From Sinonovacula constricta (taxonomy: Eukaryota > Mollusca > Bivalvia > Cardiida > Solecurtidae): a stretch of 64,000 bases of DNA. Shown piece by piece: positions 47,946 through 59,995 of this stretch (positions are counted from its first letter, which is position 1; every line of letters begins with the position of its first letter). A program made the position numbers and the translations under genes. Location of the stretch: contig CM017565.1 of the NCBI GenBank assembly GCA_007844125.1, positions 8,878,885 through 8,942,884 of the forward strand, written 5' to 3'. The notes below the pieces were generated by a model. That model was not told the DNA's origin and made no database searches. It saw nothing but the letters and a program-made list of their open reading frames with translations.

Positions 47946-50900
47946 TAGAAAACATCCGTACAACCTCAAGATGGCGGACAGGTAGTGTGACCAGTCACTG
48001 CCTCGTTTTCATCGGCCTTCAATCTTGTCTGCAGCGCTGAAGCAATGTCATACAGCTTGCTATCTCTGTGTGTTTTCCAGGGGATTGAGCTTTCATCTTT
48101 CGAGGCTTTCCTGTGATACATTAAGCTCTAAACATTTTTTTTCTATGTGTTGTAGTGGGAATTCTTAAGATCAAACCATCGTCTTTGTAGGTCGTTGACC
48201 TTGGCCTTCTTTTACTTGTAGACATTAGACCTTTTATACCCCCACCCCCACTTCTTGTGGATCGTTAGTTCTATAAAAATGCAATTAATTTTTATTTGAG
48301 TTATTTTGAATAAAATACAAAGTAGGATCTCAAAGTAGCGTGAGCTACTTTTTTAGGGATGTTCTCTGTGATCGCCATTTAACCAAAATGCCTTTATTTA
48401 GTTTTGTGTGGTTTTGGTTCTTGACCAACCTCTTAAAATGATCAACATAGTAGTTTATAGTTTATTTCTTCGCCAGTCTTTCTTTTTTTCCGTTTCCTTT
48501 TTTCTAAAAAACTTATCGATGACGCCATCGGTATTGAGGAAGAACTGTTGGATACACTACATGGCACGGGGTTCTCCTTGTTCACACACTAAGCAAGAAC
48601 AGGTTATGAATGATCGAATATAGACGCTCAGTTGGAGGAGTTCATAGTTCATAGTTCCTGATCTCTACCGAATCAGGAAATGCCACTTTGTCAAATGACA
48701 TTAGCGGTCTTGATTTGCTTGTCACCGAGTCTAGATTCTGCCTGTAACAATGATCTCTTGATCGAGCGTGTATGGAAACTGGTGTGTACCAGAACATTAT
48801 CGTCCTTCGTTCGGATAACCAACTATGTATTGATGTTTCTGCCTGATTAACCGAATGACTCACATACCTATTATTGCTAGTTCGGATCTCTTTGCCATCA
48901 TTAGCAGTTTTGTAGTTTCGAGAAATTTTCACGTTAGACAAAGTCGAACCTGCGCAACATGATTCTCTTCAACCAATTATGCGAGAGGCTATGTAGTATC
49001 TGTAGTTGAATAATCCAATGTTCAAATATGGTTCGAGGCAGGTCTGGCAATCTTCTTAGATATTTACTATAATTAATTGTCAGTTAAATATTGCGAAAGA
49101 CAGAATGAAATATATTATATTGCATGTAAAATATTAAGGCTGTATTTAACAAATATGAGAATATACAAACAAACACAGCAAAAATATAATCAATTAAAAC
49201 GTTTATGTTTTATAAACAAAGAGGTAAAAAAGAACGACAATAATGCATGAAATGGTGGTTATATTTATTTCAATTTAAGTTTCAAGATTGCCAGAAAGTT
49301 AACTGGTCAAATCCTGTTTATTTCCAGGTAGCGCATATTTTATATTCTCATATATTACAACCTCCACGTATTGATACAAATATGTTCTCATTCTTTAAAT
49401 GTAAAGGGCAGAAATCAGTATGTCAATATCACTAACCACAGCTGTACTTTTTAAGAATAAGTCATTATCCTGTCCACTCAATGCCATGTTTTAATTGCCT
49501 ACTGGCTAATTGGCTAATTAATCAGGTCCTACTAATGACTCTGTCAGCACATGCTATGCATTTATATGTTTCGAGCCTCTCCGCCATGGCTGCTAAGCAT
49601 GGCCTGGCCACGCATGTACAGATAATGTAGATCCAGATCAACCATTGCCTGATGTTGGTGCTACGTCTCTACAGATACCTCCTGCTATCACTGAACAAAA
49701 AGAAGGGGTTAATAACAAAGGTTTATACGTGATACCTTACACATAGCAAGTGACCTCGCATGCGATTTTATTAGATTGTTAATAATTACCAATAGTCCAA
49801 AATTGTAAACAAATATCTAGGTTCATGGTTACCTTATATCAATGCACTATATAATTATAAAGTTATTATTCGTTAATTATTAAATAATTGAAGGATTCTT
49901 TGATATTCCCAAACAATTAGGCGATTTAATTTACTGCTAAATGATTTATCTCCGGGGAATAACGAAATAGCACTGCTTCTTGTACTTAATGACCATACTA
50001 GTCACCATAAAAATAAAACAAATACTTTTTTCACATAAAATCTGCCACAACAAATATAATTGACTAGGCGAACTGTGTTAAAAATAACTGTGAAAACGAA
50101 TGTTCCTTTTCAAGGTGATATCGACTTAAATAAAATGAATAGGGAAAAAATCGTTGATACAGCCATCAAGAAACCTTCGTCATCATGGAGAGACCGACTT
50201 TAAATCGACAATGATTTCACAATCCTTGAAACACGCATCCCTGAATAGTGCTATCACAACTATGGTCAATTACAAACTCTAAAAGTGACGTTATATGTAC
50301 CCACACTTCATTAGTGCTATTTACTGCTAATACAATCAGCAACACAACCAATGTATATTCTGTGTGTTAACACACAACATCAGATAAAAACGAACATGTT
50401 ATGTTCAAGTGTTGGATGTTTAATAAAATAATCGAAGCTTGCAAAGAAAGAATAATCTGTGCTTTTGGGCGATGCATGTTGCAAGACTATTATCTGCGAT
50501 AACACACATATTGCAACTGAAAAAAGTGTTGTTTTTTATAAAACTACTTGCACATTCATTACACGTCGTACTGTTTATTTATGATATATAGTTCTAACAA
50601 CGAGAACGCAAGAAATTTATAATACATAGTAATGCCCCGCTGTACTTATTGCAATATCAATTGGTAGAAATACTTGTATGTCACAGGTACACACCTTATT
50701 TGTTATTTTCTTATTTCTTTTGAAAGTAATTGTTGTTGTTTTCCAAAATTGTTTAGTTCATATGCAAAATTTAAAAAAATGCTATTTACATACTATATGT
50801 ATATTTTTTTTTATAAAAAAAAAAACGATTACTTCGAAATATTTATATTCAATATGGTATTGTATCACACTTTACCATATTAGGATGTACGCATGTTATC

Positions 50901-51694
50901 GGTTCATTAAGAAAAACATGTACGTCACATCACATCATAATCTACTTGTGTTTCTTTTCGACAAGTTTATAAGGATGGGAGATGTACCTTAAGACACTTA
51001 CTGTGCACTCTAGACTCAAATCATGATATTTTTATGTAAATAATGTATCTTACAACTGTACAGGTTATTTCTTGACAATTCAACATGTAAATGTTATCTT
51101 TCGCACATCACTTCAAAGTACTACATATCCCTGTTACTTCCACTCAATCTTAACTGTCCTTTCAACACCCTTTCCCATTCCTTCATACTGTAATCTTACA
51201 TTTAATTGGGTTCTGATTTTAATCGCCATTTAAGTTATATAAATGTCATCCTGTGCATGTTTATATTGCATATATATTTGCTAGATGTTTTCACTATTGT
51301 TTTTGTGCATGATCATAATATCTCGTATCTAATCTATACAAATTAAAGACATAAAATGAGATAATTTCAACTTTCTGCTATTCTTCCTTATGCTAATATC
51401 ATTACAGGGGATTTAAACAAAATTTGCATATTAGGGGTTATAAATCTCCATTGTAATAAGAAACTGACTTTTGCCAATTAAGGAGATAGAAGAGACAATT
51501 GCTGAACATTTATGTAAAAGAAAAAAGGCAATACACAGAAGAAGGTAATTTACAAGATAGTAATACTAGCGCAGATATCTATCGCTGTAATATTTTATTT
51601 TTACCAAGAAAACAAATTATCATTTAAAACACAAAAAAACTTGTGTTGATCAGATGTGAATTAATAAAACCTTACTTACTATGTTAGCAGGAGT
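47946..51694. other. Long AT-rich non-coding stretch
   Basis: One clear structure: a hairpin with an 8-bp stem (AAAGTAGC/GCTACTTT, 48332-48351) followed by T residues. Its eukaryotic setting argues against a bacterial-type terminator. Frames of 99-104 codons show no recognised domain. Confidence 0.35.
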
Positions 51695-51882
51695 TTTTTT
51701 TCAGACTGACCGTTCCAAAGTGTTAACTGTTATTTTTTCTCTGAATGTGGCATGTTTTGTCTCAGTGTTTTGTCATTTTTAAGTTAACTTGTGTGTGTGC
51801 TTTTTGTCTTGTGCAAGTTAAAAATCCATATACTTGGTAATTCTTATAGGACTTTCTTATATTTTTAAGATCATAAAAATAG
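51695..51882 (+). mobile_element. Dispersed repeat family F1, copy D (3' part only)
   Basis: Starts CAGACTGACCGTTCCAAAG and ends ATAGGACTTTCTTATAT, matching the final third of F1. It stands head-to-tail directly before copy C. Confidence 0.6.
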
Positions 51883-51884
51883 TC

Positions 51885-52388
51885 TCCGAATGAACAGGAT
51901 GCTACAACCATTTACTCTTCTCTAGTCATTTTTTCTTGATTCGAAAAGTTTTAATTTCATTTATTATTAACGTTTTCTGTAGGTTTTCTTATCGAAATAA
52001 GACCTTTCTCTCTTCTAAACACTACTAGTTTAGGACATTTTTTCAATGACGTCACTGCTTTCGTCATAACTTGTCAAACAAAACGTCAGCGCTTGGACAA
52101 TTTTGCAGATGGATCAGTTTTCTTATCATTGCTTGCATTCGAGAAACCCATCAAGGAAGTGCGAGGTTAGAGCTCTGTAAAACCGGTTTAAGCACACAAG
52201 TCAGTCAATATTGCCGGCTGACCGTTCCAAGGCGGTAACTGTCGGGTTTGCTCTTATTGTTAAATGACTCATCACAGATTTGTTCTCACATTTACATTTG
52301 GCGTGCATGTGGATACCTTGTTCCTGTGTCTTTTCAATATTTGTATATGTTGCAATGCTCATAGGACTTTGTCTTATATATTCTTATT
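51885..52388 (+). mobile_element. Dispersed repeat family F1, copy C
   Basis: The most continuous copy: CGAATGAACAGGATGCTACA, TTTTTCAATGACGTCACTG, CAAACAAAACGTCAGCGC, GCGAGGTTAGAGCTCTGTAA, CTGACCGTTCCAAGG and GTTGCAATGCTCATAGGACT follow in order. It lacks the insert of copy A and has the middle section missing from copy B. Its 5' end is shorter than that of A and B. No long reading frame is kept across copies. Confidence 0.72.
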
Positions 52389-52469
52389 AATAAAATTATA
52401 AATATGCGTTGAACCGATTAAAGTATATCTCTTATGAAAAAAATGTTTTAAAATTGTTGTACGCCATGT

Positions 52470-52756
52470 TTTTAGTTTGTTTGTTGGCTTTTTTTTGTTG
52501 TTATCCGGAAATGTGTCCATTATGAGCAGGTATAGGTCTGCCTTCACAGTGTATAACATGTCGTAAACACCTGGCGTGAATACCTCATCCATTTGTATGA
52601 CAGAAGGAAGACCTGCCTTAGACCTATTCTTATATTTGTTTGAGCGTAAACAGGAGAGTTTTACCACGTCCATTTACAACTCTGATATGTCAGATTTTAA
52701 CCCGGGTCTACCGTACCTGAAGCCGACGCTCTTTCGATTGCGCTATCAGCTTCGGT
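52470..52756 (-). mobile_element. tRNA-derived SINE, relative of the 16.3-kb copy
   Basis: The minus-strand head ACCGAAGCTGATAGCGCAAT and GCGTCGGCTTCAGGTACGG parallel the head of the 16285-16547 SINE, and CTGCCTTCACAGTGTATAAC (plus strand) parallels its 3' half. The middle differs, so it is rearranged or diverged. No convincing target duplication; the lower boundary is approximate. Confidence 0.65.
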
Positions 52757-53789
52757 TCATGTAAGTAAGGCATCCACGTCCTAATTTTTAAGACGCAATC
52801 GCTGCACTATAACACAAATAATATTTCAAGCTAATTATCTATATAACTGCGCCATATAGGTTATCAAGCAGCTACAAATTATTTTATTATTTGATATTTT
52901 AGAATAATTACGAAACTTAATTGAACAATACATCTATTAATGAGCATAGTGTCCTTGTCTCTGGAAATGGCCTCGCTAGTCACAAAGTAAATACAGAAAA
53001 TAATTTATTATCTGTAGAGAATTTGCCACACCAAGGATTTGACTCACAAAAGAAAAACACACAAAAAGATGTTATTAATTTGTCTAATAATATTTTATCT
53101 TTATATTCAACGCCTATTTTCTTAGAAACATAAGAAGTTTATATAAGTCTTAATTTTATATTAATGTTACGTTTAAGGTGCGTGTATTAACCAATCAGGG
53201 TGCACGGTGGAAGCAGGTGGGTATTGTTTGTTTGCGGGAAAGTAAATTGAATACTTGTCTGACATTTTATCATTTCAGAAATTTTGAGAAAATGCAAACT
53301 CATGAGGAAAAACATAAAAAGGATGACAATCTCAAGAAAAAAATGGAATTATATTTTAAGGTGATACTGTGGATGTTTATTATCGGTTGTACTGCTGTGA
53401 ATAAAAGATAATCATTTCAGTGCAACTGCCAATAAGTGACAGATACAGGTGGCTTTATTTGATTTTAGACACAAATTTATTGTACTTTCACTATGTGTTT
53501 TTTATACAAACGATATTTCCTTATAAGAAAACATATAGGACTGATATTTTAAACACACGCGGATATTTTCACTTTCAATTAAACTGGTTTAACACAAGTT
53601 AGGACAGGCGCAATATGACCATTAATCATATTGACATGAAAGATCTGTAGCTTACAGGACGGTGGCGTTAGTAGTACTGGCTTAGGTTGATCCGACTTTT
53701 GATTAAGTGAAACTTCAATAACTAAATAATAACTTATAATACTCTTATAACCTTACGTTATCTTTCTGATATTTCATCCATCTCCTTCC
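52757..53789. other. AT-rich non-coding stretch
   Basis: Several short open frames, all AT-driven; nothing recognised. Confidence 0.4.
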
Positions 53790-54500
53790 AACATTTTGGC
53801 ATCCGCGACTACCATGATTAGGCTTCTGTGTACTTTGGCTGTGTAGCTTTTGGCTACGGTGATGTTGGCTTAAATGGTTTCTGATATTATATTTGCCTCT
53901 GTTGTTTTGGTTCAGTGATCTTGACCATTCTAACCGTACTGATAATTGGATAGCTTCGGCATTTGCTGTTGTTACTCGGATACATTGCAGTTGGCTTCAG
54001 TGTCTTGATCTACTATGACCTGGAGCTATGTTATTCGGGTCATTGTTGATTTGCTTTTGTTTCTGTAGCTTTTGAAACTATGACTTTGTCTATTTAAGCT
54101 CAGATGGCGAGGTTAAGGACATTTCGTATTGAGAGTTTGACTCTTGGATTGATAGATAAGTGTATGCTTTTGCTATTTTACACGTACGCGTTTGGCCCCT
54201 ATGCCTTTGATGGTATCCTGTAACGTCAGCTGCAATGAAATGGCTTGGTTCCCATGACTTTGGTTCACAAAACTTTGGCTCTCAGGACTCATGTGGCTAG
54301 GATGCACATCACTTTCGCTATCAGACATTTGGCTTAGGATGTTTGCTGTATTTTTTTTCATATTTTTCTTTGCTACCTTGTCTTGGGGCGCTGCAACCGT
54401 TGCTACTAAGCCACCTTACTTTTGCGCCGTTTAGCTTGCGACCGGTTTATGTTTATGTTAGTCTTACTACTTTGGCTTTGGCATCTGCATGTTAAGAAAC
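53790..54500 (+). repeat. Degenerate array rich in TTTGGCT
   Basis: TTTGGCT, TTGGCT, GCTTTTG and CTTTGGC recur many times (for example near 53838, 53850, 53865, 54262, 54275, 54333, 54470) at irregular spacing with GAC or GTA words between. It looks like an old minisatellite whose period has blurred. No coding frame follows it. Confidence 0.5.
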
Positions 54501-56162
54501 TAGGCCATTGATTTTCCAACGTTTTTAATGCAACTGCTTCACAACGAATAGTAGTTACTGATAATGTTCAATCGTTTTACTCAATGTAAATTAAACATTC
54601 ATTTGTACAATGTATTTCTAATGAATGACAAAATTCATCACATTTGCTCAAAAACAAGCTTAATACTATAAGATGTCTTACTATATTGTGCCACTATTGT
54701 CATACAAATACAATTGCACGAGGTCATCTGGATAAATAGCTGTCCCCATTGAACGCCATCTTTCATTCATACACTGAATAATGCTCTAGCGGACAGCTCG
54801 ATTCAATCTAAATACTACCTCAACATTAAGGTAGAGTAACGATGTTGACAGCACATGTTGTCCGATCTTCTAAATATCTGTAAGTGCAATGACCCTTGCG
54901 ATTGTTAGTATAAAGTGCTAGCCCGTGACTTTGACCTTTGTAATGAAAGCCTGACAATATTCGGCCTCTGTTGCCGTGCTCACAATGGCATACAAAGGCA
55001 AAGGCGATATGTATTCTTTCAACGACACGGGAGCCGTAGATCGTAGCGCCATCTCCACTGACACGTGGACCTTATAATGGCGGCTGCGTGATGACATGTT
55101 GACATTTGAAAAGATTTTCACGGAGACAGAAAACTAACTGTACCTATCAACTGGATGACGGCGGCCAACCGGGTACAAGTGGGATTGGGTTTGAAACATT
55201 GGCAAAATTAATGTTTAAACATTTAAAGGACTTTGCACTTAGCAAAGTCAATTAACAAGTTAACTTAACTGAACTAATAAAGGATAGAGAGTATAGATAC
55301 TAAATATGTGCTAGGCGTGATAAAATGCGTTTAACCAATGACAGACTTATTTAGTTGTCAAATGTTCAAAGGAAAAATAGAACTTTGACAACAAACTTGC
55401 ATTACTTGGGTAAATGTCAATGTACTGTTCAACCACGTGTCTGAACATGAGGCATTTAGTATTTACTACATTGAGTCGCTGTCGACAGTCTCTTCAATAA
55501 CTTATTGACCATAGTTTAATTTTATACATGTTTCTACTTGGTTGCATTTAGGATACACTATCTTTATGATGATAAACACCGTCTGTCAACAACAAAGCCG
55601 TGTATTTTATAAGGCGAGTTGTATCCTAAAATATAAATTAAACTTTAGTATAAACAATTTATTTCGATTTCAAGAACATCACAAATGAAAAAATAACATT
55701 AATGCTAAATTTTGTAATAAATTTTAAAAAAAACCTCCCCAGATGCAGTAGTTGATTGTCCAAGTAGAGCAAATAATGAGATGCATTTTTCCCTACAATT
55801 ATCATTTATTTCTGTTGTCGTAGAATGATTGTACAATAGCGATTCTGGAGTAATGTTGCATATTTTAACAAAAATGAAAATTGTGTTGTTTATGTTTATC
55901 ACTTAGAGGTGGGTCTTTTAATGTTTTTGCCGGATTAGAAATGTCTGTAATTAAACCTTAACTTGAATATTTTACCTGATTCTGTTTTTATTAATGCTTT
56001 TGTTCTGGGTAATTGGCTACATCAAATCACATGTGTACATTTTTTTCTTGTGACAGCTGCAGGAAGTGGTAAAATAAAATTATTGTTTAAATTACGCTAG
56101 TGTGACAATCATTATCGACGTTAATAAGTATAACTTATGTTCTTAAGTTTTGATTATTATAT
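54501..56162. other. AT-rich non-coding stretch
   Basis: Nothing recognised. A less AT-rich patch at 54900-55200 has a 67-codon minus-strand frame without known motifs. Confidence 0.35.
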
Positions 56163-56310
56163 GTTAATAAATTATTTGATATTGGCAATGTTATTTGTCT
56201 GGGGGGCAGTCGTATTGTTCGAAGGCCGAGGGCCAATACGATTGACCCGAGGACAAATACCAGGGCAAATATCAAATCGCTTATTTATTGACAATTTTTT
56301 TTTTTTTTTT
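56163..56310. mobile_element. Foldback (hairpin) element followed by T16
   Basis: Arms of about 53 bp, 56174-56226 and 56225-56277, are reverse complements at about 74 percent by my alignment, with no loop. Conserved blocks are ATTTGAT, TATTTGTC and CGTATTG. Similarity extends weakly outward (AATAAATT/AATAAATAAG). A run of 16 T follows at 56295-56310. It may be a short hairpin MITE or an inverted duplication. No target duplication was found. Confidence 0.65.
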
Positions 56311-56627
56311 GATAACTACATGTACTTATAACATTTCACATTTAATACTTAGTTTGTTTTTTGCATTAATCCATGTCAGAAAATGCTTGTTTGTGTTTTT
56401 GCGAATCTACATATTGTAAATTTATAACACATTCGGTTAAACACTACCAATTCGTGCTGTGAAGTTTGAAAAGTAAGAATATTTTGTATCATAAATATAT
56501 GCAACCTGTCGGCGTCTACACATAGACCTAGTTAAAATTAAATTGCTGCCATTTCCCAGAGCTTCTTGCAAAAATTTATATCAGTTGCCTTATTAGCCAG
56601 TCAACTTACTTTAAATGCGAGCTTTGT

Positions 56628-56669
56628 ATCTATATCACTTTTCGACCCGGCCTAAAAAGTGATATAGAT
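56628..56669. repeat. Perfect 15-bp hairpin
   Basis: ATCTATATCACTTTT and its exact reverse complement flank the 12-base loop CGACCCGGCCTA. Flanks beyond the stem do not pair. Confidence 0.8.
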
Positions 56670-57084
56670 GTTGGCATTGTTTTAAAGCAGGCCGGTCCTG
56701 TTATTGAATGTGGCAGGTGCTTTTCATAGGACTAATAACATATAGTTATTTAATAAGGAGTGGTAAAGACCTTGAGTATTCCTTGAGTATTGTTTTACTT
56801 TTTCGAAACAGTTAAAAATATCTAGTGTTGCAAAAACGATACTTTAAAAATTATTTGTCGATTTGTCAAATATAAGCTGTATAGGTGATATCAGATAGTT
56901 TGAGTAATATCAAATATAATTCACAACATCAGGCCATTGTTCTTGGCGAATTTGTGCATACTTCTGCACAAACTTATACGTTTATGACATAACATCAATT
57001 GTAAGACAGTACAAACCATTAAAAATAGTGCTGAAAATGTTCGTTTTTCCCCATATCTATCAATATGCACGATGGAGAATTCCG
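56670..57084. other. AT-rich non-coding stretch
   Basis: Only an 11-base tandem doublet (CCTTGAGTATT, near 56772) is noted. Confidence 0.4.
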
Positions 57085-57380
57085 ATAAAAATAGGTATCA
57101 ACGTCAGAGCTGATTACCCGACTAATCATTTAACGTGATCTCAAAAGTAAGTGGTCACGTGGTTTTATAAATTAAAAATTGCTAGCTGTGCAACGTGGCT
57201 CGGATAGGAAATACATATTTGTTATGGCAAGTGGGGTGTTATGATTTACATTTCACATATATGTAGGGCAATAAACAGCGTTTTGTGGAACGTTTAAGGT
57301 AACAATAATGTATTTGGTTGCATGAAAGAAAACAAATTTGGTAGAAACTGTCGATACCACCTCTAAATTCGCTAACCTGT
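57085..57380 (+). repeat. Dispersed repeat G, copy 2
   Basis: Partner of 36425-36700 in the same orientation, with the same ordered words from AACGTCAGAGC to GATACCACCT. Slightly longer because of small insertions. Confidence 0.55.
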
Positions 57381-57758
57381 TAAAATGAAGAAAAAAAAAC
57401 AACACAGAAATGTAACAGAAGCAAACAAAATAAAATTCTTGTTTTTGGTATGATTGGAAACCCGGACCACTTATATGCCAGTCTAAGGATCTAGTGACTG
57501 CTCACTGAATATTTTTACATTAGTATTTTATGTAGCTTAATGCCGACCGGCACGATGTATACATAGAGATTTTAGCATAACGGATTTCAGCAATTCGAAA
57601 TTTTGTAATTGTGCTGGTCACTCGTCTGTGTTAAAAAACGTCTCGGTTAATATTTTACCGATTTCGTTGATAAACGGAAGTGAGCATGGCTTGAAGTAAA
57701 AAAATAATTATATATATGTTCTATAACGTATTTTACAATTTGCTTGATTTCATTTTAG

Positions 57759-57833
57759 GTTTGTCTGTGGATGGTTGGCGACCTTCAACACTCATCGCAG
57801 CTGCCTTTGAGAAATCTGACAGAAGATAAATAA
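57759..57833 (+). CDS. Possible short terminal exon
   Basis: A good acceptor (TTGATTTCATTTTAG) precedes a frame reading CLWMVGDLQHSSQLPLRN and ending in TAA. A second frame is also open to TAA here, so the phase is uncertain. No family recognised and no upstream exon found. Confidence 0.2.
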   Translation, partial: VCLWMVGDLQHSSQLPLRNLTEDK

Positions 57834-57969
57834 TTGGCGACCATAAGCGAAGGTCGGCAAGGAAAGTTCCAGTGGTATTTCACGCAAGATCGTCCGGAGA
57901 AAAATAATACTTGTTGCTGGCGTGTTTCATCCCTTAATTAGTGCACTCCTTAGCCCTGGACTACATTTA

Positions 57970-58587
57970 TCACGGACGTGTGAATAAAACGCTTACACCG
58001 AATGACTCCTGTATGTAGTCAGGTGATTGCATGTACTGGTACCTGGCGGGTCGTGTCAAGAGGGTCAACAAGAGAAGGCGGTGTATATAAAAACTAATCA
58101 ATCTTGAATTAATGTCGGCAAACACCTGTTTCAACCGTCTGGGGTCGCTGAGTGCGAGTGTGTTGCTAGTCCGTCTCTGGACAATACGATACCAGCCACT
58201 CGCCCTGAACAGCCATCTCATTGCAGAGAGGGTCCTTGAAGCCGGGCTCAAGCACCAGTGAGACGTGCGACATGGTCGGGAAATCTTCATTGCTCTCGCA
58301 TTAGAACTGTTGAACATGAGTTTTACAAGCTAATTAGTTGAAGGTTTTATACAGATTTTTATACTTGTATACGTGTTTCATTCGTTGTAGTGATGATCGC
58401 AGAAATACAGTGGTACAGCCATTTGAGCCAAAAATGGCTCCGTAAAGCTTTGGAACAAGTTCAATATCAACCGGTGCTTTGGCACATCTATCAAGAGAGA
58501 AATCTTGACCTTTTGGTTGTCCATGGAGCAATCTTCGGTAGATTTGTACATTTATTGAGGTGTTTTATTATTCAAGTTAATGTATAA
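57970..58587 (-). pseudogene. Coding-like patch, unrecognised, probably decayed
   Basis: GC is higher than around it, and three minus-strand pieces look like protein. First, a frame over 58531-58334 contains HGQPKGQDFSLDRCAKAPVD and GAIFGSNGCTTVFL. Second, in the same phase, 58273-58166 begins at an ATG with a good start context (GACCATG) and reads MSHVSLVLEPGFKDPL before TAG. Third, a 115-codon frame (58317-57970) contains LALSDPRRLKQVFADINS. They do not join without stops or a frame change, and no clear splice sites bridge them. Plus-strand frames are also open in part. It may be a broken gene or several exons; chance openness is possible for some of it. Confidence 0.3.
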
Positions 58588-59733
58588 GAATAATGACACG
58601 ACGGCCAATGATACACCAGTTTTAAAATAACAATAATCATTATTTAATGTTTAATACAAATTGATCAACTGAATGATACAATAATCAAAGATTATGCTTT
58701 ACAAAGAAAATGTACTTAAGACGGGATATATCAGTGACGTGCGGTCCAGCGGTTGAAAATGTTAACAGAATGCATATATAGGATTAAAATATTCCGTGAT
58801 GGGTTGATGTGTCAAACTTGCTCATCATTGCTCCGGGCGATTGATTGAATAATCCTTAAAAAGACAATTACTGCTCCCACAATTAAAGCTTATTACTGTA
58901 TCAGCAAAGTGACAAGGTTTTACAGGAGCCGAATAGCACGTTCAGGTTTTCTCACTTGTTTATACATGTATATATAATTTGTTTGAATTGTAATATGAAA
59001 ATTAAAATTGAATTATATATAAAAAGTTTTAATTTACCATTTTCATTTAATATACATGTATCAATTAGGCATACAGACAGGTTGATAAGAATTAAAAAGA
59101 CATTATATCACCGCTTTCTACAGCTAAGAGTAATGTCAAATACTTATAATATAAGTAACACAGACGCTTATGTAAACATGTTTAAAATATTTATGTATTT
59201 ACATAATTATAATCATTGCTCGTGTTATTTGACTGAGACATGACATATCTCGGATCTATTAACTTTATTCCCTGGTGAATACAGAAGGGGCAGATCCAGG
59301 ATTAATTTTTAGGGATGCGGGCGTATCCTAATTGAGTGAGCACAATATGAACTAGCCGTGCTACGGGGGGTAGGGGTGGGGCGCGGGCGTGCTTCACGAG
59401 AAAACGTCTTTATGGGATGAGAAGAAAATGTATAAGGGAGAACCAGAAGTACGAGTAGTGTTAGGGGAATCTGTTAGCATGCTCTCATAGAGTGTTGAAA
59501 CCTAGAAGCCAATTTGTGCCATTTTCTGCATTTCAGATGCTTAACAAACCTTCGTAGATGCTTAACAAAATTTCGTAGATGGTATGTTTTTACACAAGTA
59601 ATTTAATTTTAGGCGTTATTACGTATTTACTCGTCTTTTCTGTAGCATTGAACACATATGTGACAAAGGTACTGCTAGTGCCATAAAGATGCGACAACCT
59701 GGAATTTTAAAAGTTCATTCATAAAAGGTATTT
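58588..59733. other. AT-rich non-coding stretch
   Basis: A 95-codon plus-strand frame (58956-59243) is AT-driven and unrecognised. GGGGCAGATCCAGGATT near 59287 and a G-rich patch near 59365 are the only distinctive words. Confidence 0.35.
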
Positions 59734-59899
59734 TTGACAATTTCGAGTGGTGGGGCCTGGGAACACCCACCCCCCCCACACCGGACGGACTCAACTCCCG
59801 CCGCTACATCCGCCCATGATGCAGTGGGGACTGCGTGACGATAAAACCTCTGACCCTCAAAATGTCGCTCTCGTTTACCGCGGGAGTTGACAATTTCGA
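59734..59899. mobile_element. GC-rich insert between 13-bp direct repeats
   Basis: TTGACAATTTCGA occurs at 59734-59746 and 59887-59899, flanking 140 bp that is clearly GC-rich, unlike its surroundings. Inside are inverted partners TCAACTCCCGC and GCGGGAGTTGA. No tRNA boxes, tail or known family. The 13-bp repeats look like a target duplication from a retroposition event, but recombination between short repeats could also explain them. Confidence 0.5.
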
Positions 59900-59935
59900 A
59901 ATGGTGAATCACTTACGCGCAGGCAAATATGAAAG

Positions 59936-59995
59936 TAGTCCCACAACTGGTCGGTCCGGTGTCAGGATGATTTGACTGTGTGTAAAGTTACCATA
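59936..59995 (+). repeat. SINE fragment
   Basis: ACTGGTCGGTCCGGTGTCAG and GATTTGACTGTGTG match the body of the 16285-16547 SINE read on its own strand. The head and tail are absent. Confidence 0.5.

Noticed and set aside
48332..48360. Stem-loop followed by T residues as a transcription terminator
   Set aside because: The rest of the window is eukaryotic, and this terminator type is bacterial; no gene ends here.
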